From the NCBI GenBank assembly GCA_000993275.1, contig LBVV01000011.1, forward strand, positions 1 to 32,537: a stretch of DNA of 32,537 nucleotides, given 5' to 3'. This stretch comes from a candidate division CPR2 bacterium GW2011_GWC2_39_10. Lineage in GTDB: Bacteria; Patescibacteriota; CPR2. The translations under genes and the position numbers were made by a program. Below are positions 15,373 to 21,819 of this stretch, piece after piece; within the stretch, counting starts at the first letter, position 1; each line of letters starts with the position of its first letter. The notes beneath the pieces are model-generated. The model did no database searches. It saw nothing but the letters and a program-made list of their open reading frames with translations, and was not told where the DNA came from.

Positions 15373-16437
15373 ATGGCAACGAGAAGAGATGTATTGAAAA
15401 TGTATCAAGGCTTTAATTCGAGCTTCATTATCACCAATGTTGAGTTTCAGGAAGGGAGTGTCAAGGCTGACGTCGATATAACCAACAAGGAAAATGAATC
15501 AAAAGGTAAAGGTTGGGGACTCTATATCGCCCAGGAATTATTCAACAGGCTTGCAAGGTTGCAGATTATCCCGAGGATGGATAAGTGCTACTACTTTGAG
15601 GCCATTCAGGGCATGCGGGTTATTAACGACACTGCTGAAAAGCTTGGCAAGTTCACAATGGAAGTTGTCTTTTCCGGCGAGTTTCTGGGCATGTTCGACG
15701 TGGGAGTAAAAATCTGGGACGATCAAGGGAACGAGGTCATTGATTATAACCTACTCCATACAAATCCAGTTGATTTGGATCCAGAACTTTACAAGGAATT
15801 CTTCCCAGATGCCGAAGTTCCAGCTAAAGCATTGGAGCTCATAACTCTTCCAATTCCAGAGTGTCCGCCGAGAAACATGCCTAATCCGATTGTGTTGCCG
15901 CGTAATGCAAGACTCGCGCTTAGTGCTGATATTCGAACGGATAAGCAAGTTAAACGTTACATTCAAAAAGGCTATCACGCTGAACTTGGCATGTCGGAGC
16001 AAGAGTACAAAAACACGATACCAATGCTGAATTGGAATCTCTATCTTCTTGGCGCAGGATTTTGTTTATTCCTTCTCGTTGATCCCAGGATTCCGGGTTC
16101 TAAGCAGTATGAGCTAGTTACAGGTCGAGCTGCCGATTTGTATAAACCAATCATTGCAGTCCCAAATAAGCCTTATTGGGTTCAGTTCAAACTCACGAAG
16201 TTCAAAGAGGAATCTGATTATTTCAACGCTAAAGAACCGTGGGAGTCTGGACTAACAGATGCGGAAGGACCAGCCTTAAGACTTCAATTTCCAAGTTTGT
16301 TGAAAAAAGGTGTTTTGCTAGCTGGTGCCGAAGGTGCTCCCGCTTACAAAGATTCCACACCGGCAGATCGCCAAGGTGCTATGTGGGGGTTTAGGCCAGG
16401 ATCTGCAGTTGTAGCTTCAGTTGGAACAAGACTTTAA
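15373..16437 (+). CDS. orphan protein, 354 aa
   Basis: Unrecognised. ATG 15373 follows AAGGAG by 9 nt (the track ATG 15364 touches that site). N-terminal region mixed alpha/beta (TRRDVLKMYQGFNSSFIITNVEF). Proline-rich middle (LITLPIPECPPRNMPNPIVLPRN). One moderately hydrophobic stretch (WNLYLLGAGFCLFLLVDP) that may be buried or membrane-associated. Glycine-rich C-terminus (GAMWGFRPGSAVVASVGTRL). Codon use is more balanced and G/C-richer than the core genes. A long leader and a promoter duplicated before another orphan gene suggest shared control. Confidence 0.7.
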   Translation: MATRRDVLKMYQGFNSSFIITNVEFQEGSVKADVDITNKENESKGKGWGLYIAQELFNRLARLQIIPRMDKCYYFEAIQGMRVINDTAEKLGKFTMEVVFSGEFLGMFDVGVKIWDDQGNEVIDYNLLHTNPVDLDPELYKEFFPDAEVPAKALELITLPIPECPPRNMPNPIVLPRNARLALSADIRTDKQVKRYIQKGYHAELGMSEQEYKNTIPMLNWNLYLLGAGFCLFLLVDPRIPGSKQYELVTGRAADLYKPIIAVPNKPYWVQFKLTKFKEESDYFNAKEPWESGLTDAEGPALRLQFPSLLKKGVLLAGAEGAPAYKDSTPADRQGAMWGFRPGSAVVASVGTRL

Positions 16438-16467
16438 AATCTTAGGTAAGGAGGAAGCAAAATTAAA

Positions 16468-16560
16468 ATGATTGGCTTAGAGTTAAAAGATAGTTTTGGG
16501 TTTATGACAGGAGATGTAAATTTATGGCATTCACAGACGAAACTGTTAGATCAATTCTAA
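16468..16560 (+). CDS. possible 30-aa overlapping leader ORF
   Basis: MIGLELKDSFGFMTGDVNLWHSQTKLLDQF. A strong AAGGAGG lies 13 nt before the ATG, longer than ideal. The frame ends 37 nt inside the next orphan gene and covers its ribosome site, so its translation could gate that gene. Coding status unproven. Confidence 0.35.
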   Translation: MIGLELKDSFGFMTGDVNLWHSQTKLLDQF

Positions 16561-16847
16561 GAAAGGCTGGTGCTGAAGATCTGCTGCCTGTTATAAGTCT
16601 GGGTCAAGTTTGGCTTAGGACGAAAGATCTCGGATTGGGGAATAACAAGTTTGAATATGAACTTGGCAAACAGGTAGCCCTAAAGTTTGGGATTTCTTGC
16701 GAGCGATATGATACGGGAATAGTCTTCTCGGCCACCGCTTTCAATTATTCAGAGATCCAAGAATTCGCAAAGAGGATTAAGGATGCCCAATCTTTCCTCG
16801 AAGAACGTATTCGTAAGCTAGCCAGCTTAGTCATAAGTTTGGAATAA
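16524..16847 (+). CDS. orphan protein, 107 aa
   Basis: Unrecognised, mostly helical by composition. The N-terminus is DETVRSILRKAGAEDLLPVI; a central part has GNNKFEYELGKQVALKFGISCERYDTGIVFS; the C-terminal helix is SEIQEFAKRIKDAQSFLEERIRKLASLV with coiled-coil character. No signal peptide or membrane helix. CAGGAG lies about 10 nt before ATG. It probably shares the transcript of the 354-aa gene, 86 nt upstream, and ends at a strong terminator. Confidence 0.65.
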   Translation: MAFTDETVRSILRKAGAEDLLPVISLGQVWLRTKDLGLGNNKFEYELGKQVALKFGISCERYDTGIVFSATAFNYSEIQEFAKRIKDAQSFLEERIRKLASLVISLE

Positions 16848-16879
16848 ACTTGAGAAACAGGAATAAGATATAAAGGTAC

Positions 16880-16925
16880 AAGACCCCGTCTGCTCATTTG
16901 CAGATTGCCTCAAAGGGTCTTTTTT
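16880..16925 (+). terminator. terminator of the 107-aa orphan gene
   Basis: AAGACCC / GGGTCTT encloses TCTGC-TCATTT-GCAGA and is followed by a T-run. Confidence 0.9.
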
Positions 16926-16951
16926 CTTACTTTAATTTTCATTTTACTTCT

Positions 16952-16974
16952 TCCCAAATCTCGCTTGTAACTCC
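16952..16974 (+). repeat. 23-bp post-terminator repeat, copy 1
   Basis: TCCCAAATCTCGCTTGTAACTCC matches 18189-18211 at 18 of 23 positions. Both copies lie about 30-50 bp after the terminator of an orphan gene. Confidence 0.5.
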
Positions 16975-17070
16975 CCTGAATAAGATTTTGACGAATTATT
17001 AATCATTTCAAGATGAATGATATTACTAGAACATTTTCTCTGCTTCGGTGAAAATTATTAATCTTCAATT

Positions 17071-17114
17071 CCAAGCCTTTTTCTGTTATAATCCAAAGCC
17101 AAGCAAGCAATACC
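17071..17114 (+). promoter_or_regulatory. duplicated promoter, copy 2
   Basis: Extended -10 TG-T-TATAAT (17087-17092) with a weak TTCAAT 17 nt upstream. It matches 15240-15283 at 42 of 44 positions, including the first bases of the transcript. It drives the interrupted orphan gene at 17193. Confidence 0.8.
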
Positions 17115-17192
17115 CGTAACTTTTAAATTGAATACTAGCCTAGTGCTATTAATAATAGATATTTTTAATTCTATTAAGGAGTGTGATGCAAG

Positions 17193-17432
17193 GTGAAAGA
17201 AGGTAATCAGATGCTCGGTTTTAATCTAATACCTTATACGGAAGAACCAGAAGAAACAGTAATAGAGATACTAAACGGCAACGAGGTTGTTGGAACCATA
17301 TCTATTACTAAAAATGGTTTTAGGATCGATGGTGGCTTGATTGAGGGCAAGGAGGCCGAAAGTGGCTTTGCGGATCGAACATACTTTGATAGTAATATGC
17401 GCTTTCTTAGTCACCAGAGTGCGGTTTTATAA
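17193..17432 (+). CDS. orphan protein, 79 aa (possible 5' half of an interrupted gene)
   Basis: Unrecognised; beta-rich look (ETVIEILNGNEVVGTISITKNGFRIDGGLIEG). GTG 17193 lies 11 nt after AAGGAG; ATG 17211 behind GAAGGT is an alternative that shortens it by six residues. The frame stops at TAA 17430-17432, and the next orphan frame (17445-17642) continues in the same reading frame. The two may therefore be one gene of about 150 codons broken by a nonsense codon. Driven by the duplicated promoter. Confidence 0.55.
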   Translation: MKEGNQMLGFNLIPYTEEPEETVIEILNGNEVVGTISITKNGFRIDGGLIEGKEAESGFADRTYFDSNMRFLSHQSAVL

Positions 17433-17444
17433 TCCAGAAAGGAC

Positions 17445-17642
17445 ATGCTGTGGAAAAAGTTCGAAAATATGGCAAGAATCGGCGATCCGTTTACAAACGA
17501 AGACCTCCTACCCTATATTGGGGGATTTCTTCAGGCCGGAGATTGGCTGGGGAGAAGGGTACTAATGGGTGAAATCAAAACCGCACGAATTATATGCATC
17601 CGGAAAAGCAGACGGCCACTGGTAAGAAAATACGATAACTGA
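17445..17642 (+). CDS. orphan protein, 65 aa (possible 3' half of an interrupted gene)
   Basis: Unrecognised. PFTNEDLLPYIGGFLQAGDWLGRRVLMGEIKTARIICIRKSRRPLVRKYDN is compact and becomes basic at the end. AGAAAGGA lies only 2 nt before ATG 17445, so independent initiation looks poor. It is in frame with the 79-aa frame across a single TAA and four sense codons. A CGGTC/GACCG hairpin (17652-17665) follows, without a clear T-run. Confidence 0.45.
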   Translation: MLWKKFENMARIGDPFTNEDLLPYIGGFLQAGDWLGRRVLMGEIKTARIICIRKSRRPLVRKYDN

Positions 17643-17729
17643 ATTGCATAACGGTCATAAGACCGCTCTTGGGAATAGCCATAATGATGATGCTAAGTAT
17701 CAAAATAATAAAAGGAAGAGGGCGATATC

Positions 17730-18056
17730 TTGTCTACAGACATGAATAAAGATCCGAGATGGCAAGGTCTTGCAAGAGCCTTCATTGACTTTCAAAATGG
17801 GGTTACGCCGCTTATTCAGAAGGCACTGGAAGATCCAAAAGCTGATATTATCGAACTCAATCAAAATGTCCAGAATCTTTCCATAATGCATGAAGATCAG
17901 CCTAAGGGGAAAAATGAGAGTTATGCTCTCGTTATATTTGCTCCAGAAATAGCTGCCGGTGACCTTCAAAGTTACGCGCTGAATTGCAAGATCGGTATAA
18001 AGAACATCAACACTCAAGAAATTGAGGAAAGAAGAATGTTTCCTGTCATTTTCTAA
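17730..18056 (+). CDS. orphan protein, 108 aa
   Basis: Unrecognised soluble protein. Amphipathic N-terminal helices (RWQGLARAFIDFQNGVTPLIQKALED, IIELNQNVQNLSIMHED) are followed by a beta-rich part (ESYALVIFAPEIAAGDLQSYALNCKIGIKNI). The TTG start lies a few bases after GGAAGAGGG; ATG 17742 is an alternative. It ends with a strong terminator followed by the 23-bp repeat also found after the 107-aa gene. Confidence 0.6.
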   Translation: MSTDMNKDPRWQGLARAFIDFQNGVTPLIQKALEDPKADIIELNQNVQNLSIMHEDQPKGKNESYALVIFAPEIAAGDLQSYALNCKIGIKNINTQEIEERRMFPVIF

Positions 18057-18108
18057 GACTGATGCCGACGAGAGCAAGAAATCCAAACAAATAAGAACTT
18101 ACAATAAC

Positions 18109-18141
18109 GGGTAGACCCGTGCCAAAAGCACATGTCTACCC
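18109..18141 (+). terminator. terminator of the 108-aa orphan gene
   Basis: GGGTAGAC / GTCTACCC stem with an inner GTGC-CAAAA-GCAC, followed by TTCTTGCTTTTT. Confidence 0.9.
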
Positions 18142-18188
18142 TTCTTGCTTTTTATAGGATAACTTTATATAAAACTTAACTCATTTCT

Positions 18189-18211
18189 CCCCAGATTTCG
18201 CTTGTAATGCC
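18189..18211 (+). repeat. 23-bp post-terminator repeat, copy 2
   Basis: CCCCAGATTTCGCTTGTAATGCC; see the copy at 16952-16974. The rest of 18142-18320 is AT-rich without a frame. Confidence 0.5.
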
Positions 18212-18320
18212 AAATTGTTTTACTTCCTCAGCTAATGAAAATCTTTCGGGTTTTGGTTATATTCGAGAATTTTTATAAATGGACGTTTAATACATACAAA
18301 GTGCGAAATGTGAGATAATC

Positions 18321-18770
18321 TTACGAATTATGCTTTATAATTTTTCGCATCACTCTTTTGTCTTTTCGGTTATTAACTTTCCACTCCGTCTCACAGCTTT
18401 TACAATAAAATACTTGGTTATTCATTTGTTCGCCAAAAAATTTGCATTTTGGACAGGAAGATCGTTTACTAATCCATTCTCTGTAAGTGGACAGACATTC
18501 TTCAATATGCTCCTCATCAATTAAAAGGGTATATTTTTTTGAATCATTTTTAACTTCATTCCAAGCGTCTTCCTCCATTTTTAGAAGCTCAAGATCATAT
18601 TTGTAAGTTTTGTGTCCGAGTTTGGCGTGGGCAATTTCGTGAAGCAGCGCCATATTGCCCCTTACTTTTCCTAAATCTTTAGGCACATAAGTAATAATCC
18701 CTGAAGCAGAATTATAGGCAAATCTTTTTCCCGGAACACATTTGTATTTCTCTAACAGCTGTTTATGCAT
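18321..18770 (-). CDS. HExxH metalloprotease-like protein with C-terminal zinc ribbon
   Basis: 149 aa. HEIAHAKLGH at 44-53 is a gluzincin-type zinc site, and MEEDAWNEV about 15 residues later offers the third ligand, as in ImmA/IrrE-like proteases. The C-terminal third has CPKC...CKSC, a zinc ribbon that could bind a regulator or nucleic acid. The track start 18839 adds a hydrophobic stretch read from promoter DNA (TTGACT...TAATAT). ATG 18770 lies 8 nt after the -10, so the message is leaderless and the protein cytoplasmic. ImmA-type proteases usually cleave a repressor on mobile elements, but no repressor gene adjoins. The neighbour is a tyrosine recombinase on the same strand. Confidence 0.75.
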   Translation of the reverse strand: MHKQLLEKYKCVPGKRFAYNSASGIITYVPKDLGKVRGNMALLHEIAHAKLGHKTYKYDLELLKMEEDAWNEVKNDSKKYTLLIDEEHIEECLSTYREWISKRSSCPKCKFFGEQMNNQVFYCKSCETEWKVNNRKDKRVMRKIIKHNS

Positions 18771-18778
18771 GATGTCTA

Positions 18779-18806
18779 ATATTAGAAAAAAAACAAAAAT
18801 AGTCAA
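18779..18806 (-). promoter_or_regulatory. promoter of the HExxH protein gene
   Basis: Minus strand TTGACT (18801-18806), 16 nt, TAATAT (18779-18784), then 8 nt to ATG. It overlaps the falsely extended frame in the track. Confidence 0.75.
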
Positions 18807-18845
18807 TAAGATGATCTGATTATTTGTAGAAAATACCAAGAAAAA

Positions 18846-19661
18846 TTAAACTTCTATTAAGTCTAAATACTTTTGGGCTGAAATTAAATTTTTATGCCCG
18901 CAAATTTTTGCCAGTTCATAAATTGGCATTCCATTTTTTAGCATATCAACACAAAAAGTATGTCTAAGATCAAAAAGGGAGGCTTTTTTAATGCCGGCCC
19001 TAATAAAATATCTGTTAATTTGGCGCCTTAAATTTCGAATATTTAAGGGCTTGCCGTTTAAGGATATAAAAAAAATTGAACTGTCTTTTTTGGGCCTAAT
19101 TGCCAAATATTTTAGAAGAGCATGAAGCGCCTCGTCTGTAATTTTAATCTCTCTATCAGGTAAGCTAATTTTTCCGACATTATCCTTAAGTTGAAACTCA
19201 TTAACTTTAAGGTCAATAATTTCGCCCACCTTAATGCCGGAATGTAAGAGTAAATTAATAATAGCCGAAGACCTAATATCTTTTTGGGTAATTTGCTTTA
19301 ATTTCGTTATCTCCCCTTTTGACAAAATGTAAGGCTTTTTATTATCTTTTTTAAGAGATTCTTTGGGGGACATACTGGGTATTATTTCGGAAGACAAAGA
19401 TTTTTTATTCAAAAATAATGCAAAATTATTAATAGCTGATGATTTGGAATCCAAGCTTTGTTGACTATATCCCTCACCCTTTAATTTTTGCATAAAAAGA
19501 TCAAATGATCGATCATTTAAGGTTGAGGTATCTTTATGGAGACCCCAAAAATTGCAAAATTGCCCTATAGAATTAATGTATGATTTTCGGGTTGATGCGG
19601 TTAAATTGGAGGAATTGATAAATTTAACATATTTATTATAAATATTTAACAGTGTATCCAT
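18846..19661 (-). CDS. tyrosine recombinase/integrase with altered active site
   Basis: 271 aa, XerC/XerD-like length. SAM-like core-binding domain at about 1-95; catalytic domain from about 110. The conserved GLRxSEL box reads SGIKVGEI, so catalytic Arg-I is Lys144. The HxLRH box reads FDLRH, so the His is Phe230. The remaining residues are present: Arg233, His256 (CGHKN) and Tyr265 (QKY), with a lysine-bearing beta-hairpin near GKPLN. It may be inactive, altered or an old mobile-element remnant. The leaderless promoter has a perfect -35 and -10. It lies at the right edge of the orphan-gene block. Confidence 0.85.
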   Translation of the reverse strand: MDTLLNIYNKYVKFINSSNLTASTRKSYINSIGQFCNFWGLHKDTSTLNDRSFDLFMQKLKGEGYSQQSLDSKSSAINNFALFLNKKSLSSEIIPSMSPKESLKKDNKKPYILSKGEITKLKQITQKDIRSSAIINLLLHSGIKVGEIIDLKVNEFQLKDNVGKISLPDREIKITDEALHALLKYLAIRPKKDSSIFFISLNGKPLNIRNLRRQINRYFIRAGIKKASLFDLRHTFCVDMLKNGMPIYELAKICGHKNLISAQKYLDLIEV

Positions 19662-19669
19662 TGCTAGAT

Positions 19670-19697
19670 ATTATAATGGAAACTTTCTAACTGTCAA
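19670..19697 (-). promoter_or_regulatory. consensus promoter of the recombinase gene
   Basis: Minus strand TTGACA (19692-19697), 16 nt, TATAAT (19670-19675), both perfect, then 8 nt to ATG. Leaderless. Confidence 0.85.
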
Positions 19698-19727
19698 AAT
19701 AAAAAATACCCTATAAATACAATATGA

Positions 19728-19756
19728 TTGACAAATTGGGGTTTTTAAAGTAAACT
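19728..19756 (+). promoter_or_regulatory. promoter of the structured leader
   Basis: TTGACA (19728-19733), 17 nt, TAAACT (19751-19756). Transcription would begin near 19763, about 12 nt before the structured element, with a leader of about 186 nt to the 174-aa gene. It diverges from the recombinase promoter. Confidence 0.75.
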
Positions 19757-19774
19757 GTAGGCAGTACATTATAG

Positions 19775-19857
19775 TTTGTTTAAACAAGAATGTTAGCTAA
19801 CTGTGCAAATGGAATAAGCCCCTTTGTCTGGTGATCTAGCATTCCTATTTAAACAAA
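19775..19857 (+). ncRNA. candidate structured RNA in a 5' leader
   Basis: An outer stem TTTGTTTAAA / TTTAAACAAA (10 bp) leads to a 3x3 internal loop, then GAATGTTAG / CTAGCATTC (9 bp, one G:T). The apical region of 39 nt contains CAAAtGG-AATAAGCC-CCTTTG. The whole folds as one rod of about 83 nt right behind a good promoter. I recognise no known riboswitch or RNA family. It could act in cis on the 174-aa gene or be a free small RNA. Confidence 0.5.
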
Positions 19858-19948
19858 TTATCCATATAAAATTAAAATTGATGATAATAGCCATTGAATT
19901 AAGAAGGCATATAGTGTATTTATATTCAATAAAAGGAGATAATTTACG

Positions 19949-20473
19949 ATGACTCCAACGTTAAGAAACATTTTGGTACCGGTACTAATTATTATTGCCT
20001 TTGTGGGCATAGCATTAGGTATCGCGAATTACCGCAAACAGGCCACTCAAAATAAGGAAAATGAAGAGGTAACGCAAATGGCGCCGGAAATTAACTTAAC
20101 TTCTCCTCAGGATCAAGAAAAAATTTCCGGAAGCGATGTAACGGTTAAGGGCACCACTGATCCTGAAAATAAAATAACCATTAATTCTAACGATGTAATG
20201 GTTGGCAATGACGGATTTTTTGAAACTACAGTGCCGCTAGACAACCCTGAAAATAGGGTAATTGTTGAAGCCACGGATAAAAACGGCAATAAGACTTCCG
20301 TTGAAAGAATAGTAATAAAAGAAGGGGCAACTATTGTTACAACGGAAAACGGAGAATTAAGCCAAGCAGGACCGGAAACTACAATTATTTTCGCTTCCGG
20401 CGCAATATTTGTGGCTTATCTTGCGAGACGGTTTACCTTTAGAAACATTGCAACAAGTCTAAAAAAATACTAA
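19949..20473 (+). CDS. bitopic membrane protein with Ig-like extracellular domain
   Basis: 174 aa. N-terminal helix ILVPVLIIIAFVGIALGIA (about 8-27). A beta-sandwich-like domain at about 45-130 (PEINLTSPQDQEKISGSDVTVKGTTDPENKITINSNDVMVGNDGFFETTVPL) resembles bacterial Ig-like/glucodextranase-B modules. A second hydrophobic stretch (TIIFASGAIFVAYLA) precedes a basic end. AAAGGAG precedes ATG by 11 nt. The module resembles the last Ig-like module of the cohesin protein, hinting at a common surface-protein repertoire. Function unknown. Confidence 0.75.
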   Translation: MTPTLRNILVPVLIIIAFVGIALGIANYRKQATQNKENEEVTQMAPEINLTSPQDQEKISGSDVTVKGTTDPENKITINSNDVMVGNDGFFETTVPLDNPENRVIVEATDKNGNKTSVERIVIKEGATIVTTENGELSQAGPETTIIFASGAIFVAYLARRFTFRNIATSLKKY

Positions 20474-20479
20474 AATAAG

Positions 20480-20501
20480 AGCCGTTAATAAGACGGCTTT
20501 T
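20480..20501 (+). terminator. short terminator before the DUF72 gene
   Basis: AGCCGT-TAATAAG-ACGGCT then TTTT, ending at the DUF72 start codon. Confidence 0.7.
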
Positions 20502-21230
20502 ATGATATCTAAATTCGAAATAGGAACATCCGGCTGGGTATATAAGCATTGGAGAGGAATTTTTTATCCCGAAGTTTTAAGTCAATCCAATTGGCTAGGT
20601 TTTTTTTCTCAGCACTTTGATACGGTAGAAATAAATTCCAGTTTCTATCGTCAACCGACAGAGCAAACGGTCAAAAAATGGTCAAACCAAGTTGTAAACA
20701 GCGATTTCTGCTTTGCAGTAAAAATAAATAAATATATCACTCATTTAAAGAAGCTTGATGTGACCAAGGATGAGCTTTTAAGTCATCTGGCGCCTTATTA
20801 TTATTTTGGAAATAATTTGGGGCCAATTTTAATTCAACTGCCGCCCTTTTTAGAAGCAAATTCCGAAACAATAATTAGATTTTTGTCGTTGCTTCCTTCC
20901 GGATATAAATTCGCTATTGAACCCAGGCACGAGAGTTGGTTCTCACCGGACATGATTAGTAAATTATCGAGATATAATGTGGCACTGGTTTTGGCAGATT
21001 CTGCAAAATATCCGGTAAAAATTGAAAAAACTGCTGATTTTGGATATGTAAGATTTCACGGTTCAAAGTTCGGAGAGTCCTTGTACAGCGAGGAAGAACT
21101 TATAAAATGGGCTATAAAATTAAGGAAAATGGCCAAAGACTTAAAGAAAGTTTATATTTATTTTAATAATGATTTTGCTGGGAATGCCATAAGAAATGCG
21201 ATAGAATTAAGGCAGATATTAAGAAAGTGA
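20502..21230 (+). CDS. DUF72/YecE-family protein
   Basis: 242 aa, normal family length. It opens with FEIGTSGWVYKHWRGIFYP, the family signature, then FDTVEINSSFYRQPT, then FAVKINKYITHLKKL, LIQLPPFL, FAIEPRHESW and YVRFHGSKFGESLYSEEEL, with YIYFNNDFAGNAIRNA at the end. DUF72 proteins have a TIM-barrel-like fold and a still uncertain enzymatic role. No ribosome site: the hairpin of the previous gene abuts the ATG. The phosphoesterase gene follows after 3 nt, so the two form an operon. Confidence 0.9.
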   Translation: MISKFEIGTSGWVYKHWRGIFYPEVLSQSNWLGFFSQHFDTVEINSSFYRQPTEQTVKKWSNQVVNSDFCFAVKINKYITHLKKLDVTKDELLSHLAPYYYFGNNLGPILIQLPPFLEANSETIIRFLSLLPSGYKFAIEPRHESWFSPDMISKLSRYNVALVLADSAKYPVKIEKTADFGYVRFHGSKFGESLYSEEELIKWAIKLRKMAKDLKKVYIYFNNDFAGNAIRNAIELRQILRK

Positions 21231-21233
21231 CCA

Positions 21234-21716
21234 ATGGGCTTAGAGGAATACCAAAAAAAAAGGAATTTTGATAAAACAAGCGAGCCATTTTTGGGGGACA
21301 GTGAGACGGGTGAGAATGCTTTTGTTATCCAAGAGCACAATGCTTCGAGTCATCATTTCGATTTTAGATTGGCAATGAAGGAAGACTTTTTGGATAGCGA
21401 CAAACCCAAAGGGGCGATAGTTTTAAAGAGCTGGGCTATCCCTAAAACGGTTCCGGTTGTTCCCGGAGAAAAAAGGCTAGCGGTTATGACCGAAGATCAT
21501 CCGGTGCAATACTTAAATTTTGAAGGAGAAATTCCAAAAGGAGAATATGGCGCGGGCAGCGTAAAAATTTGGGACAAAGGTGATTATCAGGTTCTTTCTC
21601 AGTCAAAAAATAGCTTTAAAATCCACTTAAACGGCAAAAAAATTAATGGTAATTATGCATTGGTTAATGCAAAGTTTACAAAAGAAAACCAGTGGCTTAT
21701 ATTTAAAGTTGATTAG
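21234..21716 (+). CDS. stand-alone LigD-type 3'-phosphoesterase domain
   Basis: 160 aa, the PE module of bacterial NHEJ ligase D as a separate protein. FVIQEHNASSHHFDFRL carries the His, His, Asp and Arg of the Mn site, and KSWAIPK follows. The second His and Tyr are in TEDHPVQYLNFEG, then GEYGAGSVKIWDKG. These enzymes trim 3'-phosphate or 3'-ribonucleotide ends of DNA. No Ku, ligase or polymerase domain is nearby, so it may serve general end repair. It lies 3 nt after the DUF72 gene without its own ribosome site, so translation is probably coupled. Confidence 0.9.
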   Translation: MGLEEYQKKRNFDKTSEPFLGDSETGENAFVIQEHNASSHHFDFRLAMKEDFLDSDKPKGAIVLKSWAIPKTVPVVPGEKRLAVMTEDHPVQYLNFEGEIPKGEYGAGSVKIWDKGDYQVLSQSKNSFKIHLNGKKINGNYALVNAKFTKENQWLIFKVD

Positions 21717-21752
21717 AGGGCTAAAAAACTATTTTTTAATTTTGTAAAAGCA

Positions 21753-21781
21753 TTTACAAAACCTTTATTTTATGCTAAATT
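21753..21781 (+). promoter_or_regulatory. promoter of the S1-repeat gene
   Basis: TTTACA (21753-21758), 17 nt, extended -10 TGC-TAAATT (21776-21781). Confidence 0.7.
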
Positions 21782-21819
21782 CTAATGGTCAAAAATTCTT
21801 TGAAGGAGGTTCTTAATTT

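Larger units (their letters stand above)
16848..17192. other. 345-bp gene-free stretch
   Basis: Holds the terminator of the 107-aa gene, a short sequence repeated after the last orphan gene (16952-16974), the second duplicated promoter (17071-17114) and a leader with an ACTAG-C-CTAGT hairpin. No frame or RNA gene seen. Confidence 0.6.

Noticed and set aside
15064-18320. CRISPR or phage module in the orphan block
   Set aside because: No regularly spaced direct repeats and no capsid, terminase, portal or lysis motif in any frame.
18771-18839. N-terminal hydrophobic extension of the HExxH protein in the ORF track
   Set aside because: It is translated from the TTGACT/TAATAT promoter; ATG 18770 lies right behind the -10 box.
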